NCBI RefSeq assembly: GCF_016919165.1
Contig: NZ_JAFFPS010000019.1
Coordinates: 1-54,539, forward strand
DNA: 54,539 nt
Source: Leptospira chreensis
GTDB lineage: Bacteria; Spirochaetota; Leptospiria; Leptospirales; Leptospiraceae
Direction: 5' to 3'
The notes beneath the pieces are model-generated. The model saw only the letters and a list, made by a program, of their open reading frames with translations. It did no database searches and was not told where the DNA came from. The position numbers and the translations under genes are program-made. Numbering within the stretch: position 1 is the first letter of the stretch; each line of letters begins with the position of its first letter. Positions 26,226 through 33,683 of this stretch are shown here, in pieces.

Positions 26226-26663
26226 TCAATCCATCGATTCTTCGTAAATTTGATCAATAATTCGTTTGAAATTTTTAAAATCCTGGGCCGAAAGTTTTTT
26301 AAACATTCGTTTCCGTTCTTCCGTTACCACAGAAACCATCAATAAATAAATCTCCGAACCTTTTTTCGTTGGATACACTTGGTTTTTCCTACGATCCTCA
26401 GGATCTGCTTGAATTTTGATCCATCCCTTTTCTTCCATATTCCGAAGGGCTCGTGCCATAGAGGGCCTATCATCAAAATCCCTACTCAAATCCGATTGGC
26501 TACAACCAGGTTGTTTCATCAAACGAACAAGAACAAACCACTGCTCAGGATATAAATCCAACCCATTTGCCGATGCCAATCTCATAAACTGACGTCGCAA
26601 AGATCGAACAGTCCTATAAATCAAATAAGCATAGGAATTTTCTAAATCGAAAGAATCTGACAT
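26226..26663 (-). CDS. MarR-family transcriptional regulator
   Basis: 145 aa winged-helix dimer. The HTH (SQSDLSRDFDDRPSMARALRNM region) and the beta-hairpin DPEDRRKNQVYPTKKG with the family's DxRxxx wing are clear. The gene is preceded one base away by a palindromic operator overlapping its predicted promoter, so autorepression is likely. No ribosome site is possible between operator and ATG; the mRNA leader would be only about 8 nt. Confidence 0.9.
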   Translation of the reverse strand: MSDSFDLENSYAYLIYRTVRSLRRQFMRLASANGLDLYPEQWFVLVRLMKQPGCSQSDLSRDFDDRPSMARALRNMEEKGWIKIQADPEDRRKNQVYPTKKGSEIYLLMVSVVTEERKRMFKKLSAQDFKNFKRIIDQIYEESMD

Positions 26664-26664
26664 A

Positions 26665-26680
26665 TGTTGCTATAGCAACA
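26665..26680. promoter_or_regulatory. Palindromic operator 2, at marR start
   Basis: TGTTGCTATAGCAACA, a perfect 16-bp palindrome one base upstream of the marR ATG and identical to the core of operator 1. It overlaps the predicted -10 of the marR promoter, so binding there would block transcription. Confidence 0.75.
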
Positions 26681-26705
26681 ATAATTCCATTTATATTTTT
26701 GTCAA
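26678..26705 (-). promoter_or_regulatory. Predicted marR promoter
   Basis: On the minus strand TTGACA (26705-26700) and TATTGT (26683-26678) are separated by 16 bp. The start would fall near 26671, inside the operator and only about 8 nt from the ATG, suggesting near-leaderless translation. Confidence 0.5.
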
Positions 26706-26750
26706 GAGAATTGTTATCATTAGACTACAATCGGACAATAGAGTTTCCCC

Positions 26751-26778
26751 TTGACAGCGCCAAGAGCTTATTTATAGT
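26751..26778 (+). promoter_or_regulatory. Predicted sigma-70 promoter of rnk-like gene
   Basis: TTGACA (26751-26756), a 16-bp spacer and TATAGT (26773-26778), followed by a short leader with AAAGGAG before ATG 26813. A near-consensus match at suitable distance. Confidence 0.6.
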
Positions 26779-26812
26779 ATAAAGTTTTGCACAAATTTAA
26801 AGGAGTATTAGA

Positions 26813-27229
26813 ATGAATACTAAGAACAAAATCTGTTTGACTCATTATGATTATGAACGACTCAAATCAATGATCCAGGAATATACCAAAAGAAACAAAA
26901 TGGATGCTAACGTAAAAGATCTATTAGGTGAAATGGAAAGAGCACAAAAAGTGGATTCAAAAAACATCTCACCAAACTTTGTGACAATGAATTCTGTGAT
27001 CGAATTGAAAGATCTAGAAGAATTGGCCTTCCAAGAATTTAGATTGGTTTTCCCAGAAGATGCCAACACCAGCGAAAACAAAATTTCTGTTTTGGCACCC
27101 ATCGGAACAGCAATCTTAGGTTATAAAATTGGCGATGTGATCCAATGGAAAGTTCCCGGCGGACAAAACCAATTCCAAATCACTAGTATCAAATACCAAC
27201 CAGAAGCAAACGGAGACTATCATCTCTAA
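26813..27229 (+). CDS. Nucleoside diphosphate kinase regulator-like (Rnk/GreA C-terminal fold)
   Basis: 138 aa. The C-terminal half has the GreA/Rnk FKBP-like pattern (SVLAPIGTAILGYKIGDVIQWKVPGG), and the N-terminus (ICLTHYDYERLKSMI) resembles the short helical arm of Rnk rather than the long GreA coiled coil. Such proteins bind RNA polymerase. Good promoter and ribosome site. It is divergent from marR. Confidence 0.8.
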   Translation: MNTKNKICLTHYDYERLKSMIQEYTKRNKMDANVKDLLGEMERAQKVDSKNISPNFVTMNSVIELKDLEELAFQEFRLVFPEDANTSENKISVLAPIGTAILGYKIGDVIQWKVPGGQNQFQITSIKYQPEANGDYHL

Positions 27230-27285
27230 TCGATTACAAAAAAGGATCATCCAACCACAAGAGAGAAAATCCAATTCCTTCTTGT

Positions 27286-27403
27286 GGGCGTTCCCGATCC
27301 AATCTGAGAGAATCCTCTCACGATAGAATGGGCCGGGCTCCTTCGGGGTCCGCTTCGCTTCCGTCTGCCTTTCGGCAGACCAAGCCCTACGTATCCCTAA
27401 CGC
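27286..27403 (+). repeat. Dispersed structured repeat, copy A
   Basis: 118 bp beginning GGGCGTTCCC and ending ATCCCTAACGC. Inside are a GGGCT/AGCCC outer pairing and a perfect 7-bp hairpin GTCTGCC-TTTC-GGCAGAC (27363-27380). GC content is far above its surroundings. Two related copies occur at 44486 and 50618 in the same orientation. Lies between rnk (+) and the Cys-rich gene (-), ending 3 bp before the latter's stop codon. Confidence 0.85.
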
Positions 27404-27406
27404 TTG

Positions 27407-27769
27407 TCATGTTTCGTTTAACACAACCTTACATTGGTTTGAAATTTTTGTCTCATTTTCAAAAAGGCATTTTAAGATACGACCACCACCAGGAATGATC
27501 CAACGACAATATTCACTCACATCTTCTTTGCATAACCCTTGTGATTTAGCTTTCATAGAATCCGAAAGAGAACTCTCTGCAGCATCACATGCTTCTGAGA
27601 GGTTTTTCCCACGTTCTTTTAAACATTGTAAAATTCTGGCTTTGGTAGGTTTTACTCCCTTACAATAAGTGGCAATCTCCGATTGACAAGTCTCATAAAT
27701 GGGTTTTGCCTCGGCAAACAAAGACAGGTTAAATAAAAAAATGAGAATTAGAAAGTATGGTTTTATCAT
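27407..27769 (-). CDS. Secreted Cys-rich repeat protein (GLG1-like repeats)
   Basis: 120 aa from ATG 27769, with AAGGA upstream. A signal peptide (FLILIFLFNLSLFAEA) precedes two repeats of the Cys-rich GLG1 type: CQSEIATYCKGVKPTKARIL then LCKEDVSEYCRWIIPGGGRI, each with C-x-x-E/D-V/I-x-x-Y-C and a GR/ARILxCL core. It is likely periplasmic with disulfides. Its last codons run up to repeat copy A. Function is unknown. Confidence 0.75.
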   Translation of the reverse strand: MIKPYFLILIFLFNLSLFAEAKPIYETCQSEIATYCKGVKPTKARILQCLKERGKNLSEACDAAESSLSDSMKAKSQGLCKEDVSEYCRWIIPGGGRILKCLFENETKISNQCKVVLNET

Positions 27770-27979
27770 CAAAATAGTTCCTTAATTTAATATACAATGG
27801 TTTTGGGAAGGTACGATAGAATCAATTTCCGTTTCTATGAATCACTAAAACAAGTTTATTATATTGTTATTTTGAAACTTACATTGCACAAAATTGGGAA
27901 ATTTTCTAAAAATCACCGACTTCGCGAGGTTCCAACACCTCCTATTCTTTAGTGAATCTTCTTATCTGAAAACCACAAA

Positions 27980-28600
27980 TTATCGTTGGTATAAAGCAAA
28001 AAGGAACGAAGAAGGCAGCCGCAGAAAATACCCCAATTTTAAAACTTGGTTGATCAGTGATTGTTTGAGGATTCCATTCTTTTCAAACCGGTGTGCCGAT
28101 GTAATGGCAGGAAATGGCAATAGAACAGGCCAGAAAGTTTTTCTAAAAACTTTGCTGAGTTCTGTATCCTCAAATATATATTCTAAACTTAGATCCGATT
28201 TCCATAACCTCCGATCAAAAAAGATACAATGGTCAAGATACACAATCCCCTGCAACCGCACGCGGATCAAATTAGAATACCAGGATATAAATTTTAAGAT
28301 AAAATGTGATTTATCAAATTGGTGAAAAAACCCACCCCAAATCATTTCGCCTTCTTTCTTGCAACTAATTTTGATTAGATGATTAATTGCCTCTTGGGGT
28401 AGTTTGGTTCGCGGATGATGGAAAAGTATGATATGACCTTTTGATTTATGAAATCCAAGATTCAGTCTTTCTGCCCTTGTATAGGCTTCCAAACGACTCA
28501 CTAAAATGATCTCTACGTCCGGATGATTCTGGAAATCTTTAAGAGACTCCTCGAAAAGAGAATTTTCCCCATTGTCAGTGGGAACCACGACACTCAGCAT
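27980..28600 (-). CDS. Family 2 glycosyltransferase (TIGR04283-like)
   Basis: 206 aa. LSVVVPTDNGEN at the start, then RLNLGFHKSKGHIILFHHPR in place of the usual substrate loop, EDTELSKVFRK as the ED motif, and SAHRFEKNGILKQSLINQ near the C-terminus, all typical of this short GT2 group. It lacks the usual VDGGSxD stretch after strand 3, so the donor site may be altered. It follows the DUF2306 gene by 16 bp in an apparent operon. Confidence 0.75.
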   Translation of the reverse strand: MLSVVVPTDNGENSLFEESLKDFQNHPDVEIILVSRLEAYTRAERLNLGFHKSKGHIILFHHPRTKLPQEAINHLIKISCKKEGEMIWGGFFHQFDKSHFILKFISWYSNLIRVRLQGIVYLDHCIFFDRRLWKSDLSLEYIFEDTELSKVFRKTFWPVLLPFPAITSAHRFEKNGILKQSLINQVLKLGYFLRLPSSFLFALYQR

Positions 28601-28616
28601 AAATCTAGATCCCCGT

Positions 28617-29255
28617 TCACCGACGAGTTCTTCTCACAATCCATTCTGCAAATAGGAAATTAACCAACCAACCAGCTCCCATCATCAAATCTCGAGGAAG
28701 ACCCGAAGGATCTCCTCCAACCAAAACAAACCAAGGTAAATGTGTAAACACTTGAGTGCCGGCGCCCATTCCAATCGCATAACCACGAATCATCCAATGG
28801 CTATGTTGGGTGATTTTTTTTTGGAGAATAAAAACAAAACCAACGAACAAACATAAAATCATCCAAACACCAACAATCATTCGAATTCCGAACAACCAAT
28901 CTCCATCAGTGGGAACTCTCGGAAACACAAGAGTGAGCCATAACCCAGAGAATGCGGAGATAAGACCCATAAATACAAGAAGCCGTCCAGAGATTCGATG
29001 CCAATTCAGATATTTCTTTCTAAAACCTGGAGCGAACTGAAAAGCACCCAGAAAACTAAAAAAAACAACTGCAACAATATGAATGAGAACAGGAATTGGA
29101 TCATTAAAGAATCTTTGGTTTTCTATATTATAACCAACACCAGTTATGATTTGAATGAAACGAATGACTCCAGCGATACCTGGAACTAAACTCAAAAAAA
29201 GAAGAGAACCGATAATCATATAGTCTTTTTTTGAAAGCGATGTCATACTCAACAT
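28617..29255 (-). CDS. DUF2306 membrane protein
   Basis: 212 aa with about six membrane segments. The conserved elements include HIVAVVFFSFLGAFQF, KYLNWHRISGRLL and SHWMIRGYAIGMGAGTQ, with histidines in the membrane that recall haem- or quinone-binding cytochrome b561-like folds. The role is unknown. The start is uncertain between ATG 29255 and ATG 29246. Confidence 0.75.
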   Translation of the reverse strand: MLSMTSLSKKDYMIIGSLLFLSLVPGIAGVIRFIQIITGVGYNIENQRFFNDPIPVLIHIVAVVFFSFLGAFQFAPGFRKKYLNWHRISGRLLVFMGLISAFSGLWLTLVFPRVPTDGDWLFGIRMIVGVWMILCLFVGFVFILQKKITQHSHWMIRGYAIGMGAGTQVFTHLPWFVLVGGDPSGLPRDLMMGAGWLVNFLFAEWIVRRTRR

Positions 29256-29357
29256 TGGCTCATTATCCTAATAAAATAAAGATCCGGCAACTAAAAAAGA
29301 TTTTAGAAAAATATAGACTTTTTAAATCGATTCGAATTTCTGTGACTAACAGATGTT

Positions 29358-29563
29358 ATGAATACAAATCCTATTCCTTCTTTTTTCTTTGGCCAGTTTA
29401 CTCAACGGACAATACGGTTTGTACAAAGCTGGGGGTGTTGATGATATTGGGATATTTGGGAATACGGGCCGGTTTTAATTTCAGCGAGTTTTCAGACTTT
29501 TTACTGGGTTTTACAACTTATGACTTGATGGAAGACGACGAAACAACGGATTCCAATGATTAA
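29358..29563 (+). pseudogene. Possible small membrane-protein gene with frameshift
   Basis: Starting at ATG 29358 the frame reads MNTNPIPSFFFGQFTQRTIR and then hits a stop at about 29439. A one-base shift near 29425 would continue into KLGVLMILGYLGIRAGFNF and an acidic tail to the stop at 29563, giving a plausible 68-residue protein with one membrane helix. In the second frame the reading is open back to 29231 but that stretch looks non-coding. It may be a real frameshift, a sequencing error, or chance. Confidence 0.3.
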
Positions 29564-29805
29564 TGATGATTCCCTGTTACTCTTTTTTTAACCTCATCCA
29601 ATATTTCCAAATAAACGCCAGAACCCAAATGGTATTCGATGTCAGATTTTCCAGCGCCGTTCAAAATTTCCTCAAACTTCCAATCATAACGATTGGGATC
29701 CTTACCTGTATCAAACCAATCTTTGAATATGATATGATTTCCTTCTAACGAAACTTCGACTAGGTGGTAGGGTTCTGAATTTTTCCAATATCGTCTTTCT
29801 GTCAT
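29560..29805 (-). CDS. Hypothetical protein
   Basis: 81 aa from ATG 29805, preceded by GGAG at 9 nt; a longer frame from 29829 has no ribosome site. Sequence includes YHLVEVSLEGNHIIFKDWFD and GSGVYLEILDEVKKRV, a small beta-rich soluble protein with no recognised family. It follows the TetR gene by about 43 bp on the same strand. Confidence 0.6.
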   Translation of the reverse strand: MTERRYWKNSEPYHLVEVSLEGNHIIFKDWFDTGKDPNRYDWKFEEILNGAGKSDIEYHLGSGVYLEILDEVKKRVTGNHH

Positions 29806-29848
29806 AATACTTAAATCTCCGTAAGCCAAAGTGATTTCATTTGGAAAT

Positions 29849-30469
29849 TTACTTTCTGTTTTTTCCGTAGAATTTCAGAAATATAGATACACTATGCACT
29901 GCATGTTTACGAATTTCTTTTTGATTTGGCAAACTGGATTTACCAAGAAACATAGCCTGATTTAAATACGCAGATAGAATCAGCCAATTAAAATCTTCAG
30001 CAGCCTTTTTTTTATCTGCAATTTGTAACAAACCTTGTTTACAAAAATGATCAAATAGATCTGCCAGTTTGAGAAAAGCTAGCTTGGGCCCATTTTTGTA
30101 ATAAACTGCCGCCAGTTTCGGAAACCTCTCTGCTTCACCAATCACAAGTCGTCGGAGTTGTATGACTTCTGGAGTTAACAAAACAGAAAGTTCTCCTACC
30201 GCATAACCTACTAAGTATTTTTTGATATCTCTTACTTCAATGGCCGGCTTTAAACTCTTATAGGAGTCCGCTGTTTTCCTTGAGGTTAAGTTGGTGATAA
30301 TCTCTGTGAATAAAACTTCTTTACTGGCAAAATGTTTGTATACCGTCTGTTTGGAAACAGATGCTTCTGTTGCAATCTCTTCCATATTGGTGCCAAGATA
30401 TCCTTTTTTTAAAAAAACTTGCGTACCTGCACTCAATATCAACTGATGTTTCTCTTCGAATAAACTCAT
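29849..30469 (-). CDS. TetR/AcrR-family regulator
   Basis: 206 aa. HTH NMEEIATEASVSKQTVYKHF near residue 30, and a C-terminal domain with LRRLVIGEAERFPKLAAVYY, typical of the AefR-like TetR group. It is divergent from the lipoprotein hydrolase gene at 30608; an inverted repeat between them (30531-30547) is a candidate operator, so the hydrolase is the likely target. Confidence 0.88.
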   Translation of the reverse strand: MSLFEEKHQLILSAGTQVFLKKGYLGTNMEEIATEASVSKQTVYKHFASKEVLFTEIITNLTSRKTADSYKSLKPAIEVRDIKKYLVGYAVGELSVLLTPEVIQLRRLVIGEAERFPKLAAVYYKNGPKLAFLKLADLFDHFCKQGLLQIADKKKAAEDFNWLILSAYLNQAMFLGKSSLPNQKEIRKHAVHSVSIFLKFYGKNRK

Positions 30470-30530
30470 TCATCCAAACCTTCTAAAAAAAACGTCTTGA
30501 CGGATGTTTTTTTAATGCCTTATGATATTT

Positions 30531-30547
30531 GACAGTACTATACGGTC
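30531..30547. promoter_or_regulatory. Candidate TetR operator
   Basis: GACAGTA-CTA-TACGGTC is an inverted repeat with 6 of 7 positions matched, overlapping TTGACA (30529-30534) that could be the -35 of the hydrolase promoter, with TATATT (30554-30559) as a possible -10 at long (19 bp) spacing. It sits in the divergent region between tetR and its likely target. Confidence 0.4.
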
Positions 30548-30607
30548 TAGTTCTATATTAATCAAAAATCCCGTCAGGTCAAACAATTATATAAAGGGAG
30601 AGAAAAT

Positions 30608-31489
30608 ATGGAAGAAGAAATGAAAACCTTAATTTTTGTACTTACTAGCATCAGTATTGCCTTGGCAAACATGGCCTGCGGTAGTCCATCGAACGACAAT
30701 GATCCATTTTCAAAAGTGATCTCAGAAGACGGCACAACCATTGCTTATGAAAAAATTGGATCGGGTCAACCTCTGATTTTTATCACAGGAGCCATATGTC
30801 ATAGAAAGTTCCAACCCATCATTGATGACGCAAAATACCTCAGTAAAGAGTTTACCGTATACAATTACGATAGACGTGGGCGGGGAGATAGTGGTGATAC
30901 AGAAAAGTATTCCATCCAATCGGAAATCAAGGATATAGAAGCACTAATTGAAGCAGCAGGAGGATCCGCTTACATATATGGACACTCTTCCGGTGGTATA
31001 TTGGCTATGGAAGCAGCTCTCACTCTAACAAACAAAGTAAAAAAAGTTTATATTTATGATCCATCTTATGTTTCAAACGAAAAGGAATATAAGGAATACC
31101 AATTAACAAAAGAAAAAGTCGCAACACTACTCAAAGAAAAAAAATATTCTAAGGCAATTGATGAGTTTCTAGTTTCGATTGGTATGCCAAAAATATTTAC
31201 ATTCTTTCTACCATTCACTCCTGGCTGGAAACGAACCGTACAACTGGCACCCACACTTCTTTATGATATAACCCTTACCGAGAATCTAGCTCCTACAGAA
31301 AGGTTATCAAAAATCAAAGTACCTATTGCGATTGCTTATGGAGAAGAAAGCCCTGAAGAAATTAAGAGAGTATCTCATTTGCTTGGCCAAACCATTCCGG
31401 GTTCTCTCTTACAAGGAGTCCCCAAACAAGATCATATGGTAGATACAAAAATTCTAGTCCCAAAAATGGTGGAGTTTTTTAATCAATAA
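30608..31489 (+). CDS. Alpha/beta hydrolase, probable lipoprotein
   Basis: 293 aa. An N-terminal hydrophobic signal ending in LANMAC suggests lipid attachment. The hydrolase fold shows YDRRGRGDSGD, nucleophile elbow YGHSSGG near residue 123, and the catalytic His in KQDHMVD near the end. GGGAG precedes ATG 30608. Likely periplasmic or outer-membrane esterase, controlled by the divergent TetR. Confidence 0.82.
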   Translation: MEEEMKTLIFVLTSISIALANMACGSPSNDNDPFSKVISEDGTTIAYEKIGSGQPLIFITGAICHRKFQPIIDDAKYLSKEFTVYNYDRRGRGDSGDTEKYSIQSEIKDIEALIEAAGGSAYIYGHSSGGILAMEAALTLTNKVKKVYIYDPSYVSNEKEYKEYQLTKEKVATLLKEKKYSKAIDEFLVSIGMPKIFTFFLPFTPGWKRTVQLAPTLLYDITLTENLAPTERLSKIKVPIAIAYGEESPEEIKRVSHLLGQTIPGSLLQGVPKQDHMVDTKILVPKMVEFFNQ

Positions 31490-31688
31490 AAATTGGATAC
31501 GGTTCGTAATCTAATAAAGTTCAATATGAATTTGAGTTTTAATACGTAACACAAGTCCATAAAAAGCTTGGTATGTCCTGACCAATCTTTTACGATCAAA
31601 ACAAAAAAAGAACCGTTTGAAATAGATTTACCTTGCAATTTTCGTCTCTGATAAATATGAATCAGTTCAGCAAGAAGGATAAACACGA

Positions 31689-32081
31689 ATGATCATATTT
31701 CAATGCCCTACGGCAGTTACTGAATACCTGGAAGATAAAAAGATCGTTGTTCTTACACAGACAGGAAAAAACACTGGGGCCAATTTAAAAGACAGTTTAG
31801 ACAAAGGAGTGGAAGCACTCATCAACAACAAGGCTGTCAAGTGGTTGTCAGACAACAGAAATATGGGCACACACACTGCAGAAGACGTGGAATGGTTGAA
31901 CAACGACTGGACTCCAAGAGCGATCAAAGCTGGCTGGAAAAAATGGGCTCTCATCCAACCACAATCCGCTTTGTCCGCTATGTCAGAAAAAAACCTTGTC
32001 GATTTTTTTGCTACAAACGGTATCGAGGTTAAGATCTTCGAAACACCTGAAGAAGGATTCAAATGGCTGGAGTCAGTTTAG
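31689..32081 (+). CDS. SpoIIAA-like (STAS/SEC14-type) protein
   Basis: 130 aa. The pattern KWLSDNRNMGTHTAEDVEWL, NDWTPRAIKAGWKKWALIQP and the C-terminal IEVKIFETPEEGFKWL match the SpoIIAA-like domain family. These proteins probably act in signalling or ligand binding. It is 9 bp upstream of a chemotaxis-type transducer, which suggests a shared function. Confidence 0.78.
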   Translation: MIIFQCPTAVTEYLEDKKIVVLTQTGKNTGANLKDSLDKGVEALINNKAVKWLSDNRNMGTHTAEDVEWLNNDWTPRAIKAGWKKWALIQPQSALSAMSEKNLVDFFATNGIEVKIFETPEEGFKWLESV

Positions 32082-32090
32082 ATTCCATTC

Positions 32091-33356
32091 ATGAAACATA
32101 AAAAAACTACTCAATACTTAGTCCTATCGATAACACTGATCACAACCCAACTGGCTTCATTGGCGTATCAATTCATTGGTATTCCGAATCCAAGTTGGAT
32201 CATGATCGTTTTACAATCAATCGGACTTCTCGTTTCACTTGTCACAATATCATTTGCTCTCGTACAAATCAAAAGTTATAAAAAACAATTTTCGATTATC
32301 CGAACCACAATCACAGATGCAATAAAAGGTAGTTTGCACATTGAACCGTCGATTAAATCAAATTTAAAAAAACGGAACGAAGTGGATTCAATCCTTCTTT
32401 CCTTATTTGAACTGCTACATATTTTTCAGGATATTATCACTCTATTAAAAGATGCGACCAAAGGATTAACTTCGTCCATCGACAATGCAAAATTAGTCGA
32501 TGATACATTTAATTCTAGTTTAATCAGACAAAAAGATTATTCTCAAAATTTAGATCTAACAGTCCGTAAAATGACGGACAATATGACAAATATAGAAAAT
32601 GCATCTACTAACAACTATTCAACCTTGGTTAGAGTTTCAGAAAGTATCAAACTTCTCTCCGAACATATCAACGAGTCTGAAAAAAATAGTAACCTATCAA
32701 AAAATCTAACGTTTGGTATCTCCGATAAAATCCAAAAAGGCAACAAAGCGATGGAAGAAATGGCAAATGTCATTGAAAACATTGCCGTCAGTTCCGGAAA
32801 AATTGAAGGTATGGTCGTTGTGATTAAAGAAATTTCGGAACGAGTCAATTTACTTGCACTCAATGCTTCAATAGAAGCAGCAAGAGCAGGTGAATACGGA
32901 AGTGGTTTTGCTGTTGTTGCCCAAGAAGTATCTAAACTTGCTACTCAAACTTCCAATAGCATCAAAGAAATTGATACGAATGTAAAACGCAACAAAGAAG
33001 AAGTAACTCTCAACCGACAAAAAATCAACGAAACCAATCAGTTATACAAAGAAATTATTGGCGAAGTAAAACAGATCTTTGAAAAAATTGATTTCATTTC
33101 GGAATCTGCGACAAACCAAATTCAAATCAAAGAAAAACTATTATTTGAATCAGAACAACTTTCTCAAATGTTGGCAGAGATCAAAGAAAACATTACAGAC
33201 CAAAACAACTCGCAAAAATTAATCTCCGATGTTGCTCAAGCTATGGACTCTAGTGTAAAATCAACGTTTGCGGAAGGGGAAAATTTATCTAAACTTTTAG
33301 AGAAAATTAAATCTACTACAGATGACATCGGCGGTGTCATTTTATTATTCAAATAA
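32091..33356 (+). CDS. Methyl-accepting chemotaxis-type transducer
   Basis: 421 aa. Two N-terminal membrane helices (about residues 8-27 and 38-60) with only a few residues between them, then a long coiled coil and the conserved hairpin tip [20 protein letters not shown] near residue 265. It has no periplasmic sensing domain, so the input must be cytoplasmic or membrane-linked. It is co-transcribed with the SpoIIAA-like gene 9 bp upstream. A hairpin lies 30 bp after the stop. Confidence 0.88.
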   Translation: MKHKKTTQYLVLSITLITTQLASLAYQFIGIPNPSWIMIVLQSIGLLVSLVTISFALVQIKSYKKQFSIIRTTITDAIKGSLHIEPSIKSNLKKRNEVDSILLSLFELLHIFQDIITLLKDATKGLTSSIDNAKLVDDTFNSSLIRQKDYSQNLDLTVRKMTDNMTNIENASTNNYSTLVRVSESIKLLSEHINESEKNSNLSKNLTFGISDKIQKGNKAMEEMANVIENIAVSSGKIEGMVVVIKEISERVNLLALNASIEAARAGEYGSGFAVVAQEVSKLATQTSNSIKEIDTNVKRNKEEVTLNRQKINETNQLYKEIIGEVKQIFEKIDFISESATNQIQIKEKLLFESEQLSQMLAEIKENITDQNNSQKLISDVAQAMDSSVKSTFAEGENLSKLLEKIKSTTDDIGGVILLFK

Positions 33357-33683
33357 ACAAACCTCAGATACTAAGCTTTATCACATAACCTTTGTTTGCA
33401 TACAAACAAAGGGAAATCCCTCAGTCGACAACCATCATCTAGGAACAAGGTTCGCATAACATAGTTTGAAATTTATTGCATTGTTCCTGGAAAAAAATTA
33501 TCTTTTTTGCATTTTTTAGCATATCATTAGACCTTGTACTAAGATAGGGAACAAAAAACAACCTATCGCGTTATTTCTTACAATTATACCGCTATGGTAG
33601 CATATTTTCTGATTGCCGGTAGTCTACTTTCATGGTGATCATCTTTTTGAAGCTTTTTTTACCGCTACTATGGAATAAGTCAC
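33357..33683. other. Intergenic region before hybrid kinase
   Basis: Holds a 10-bp perfect hairpin CCTTTGTTTG-CATA-CAAACAAAGG (33389-33412), perhaps the terminator of the transducer gene although it lacks a T-run. Further down two related sites, ACCGCTATGG (near 33589) and ACCGCTACTATGG (near 33661), precede the kinase. No ORF or promoter was clear. Confidence 0.5.

Noticed and set aside
27894..28325. 143-codon open frame on plus strand
   Set aside because: Antisense to the glycosyltransferase gene, no ribosome site and no family features.
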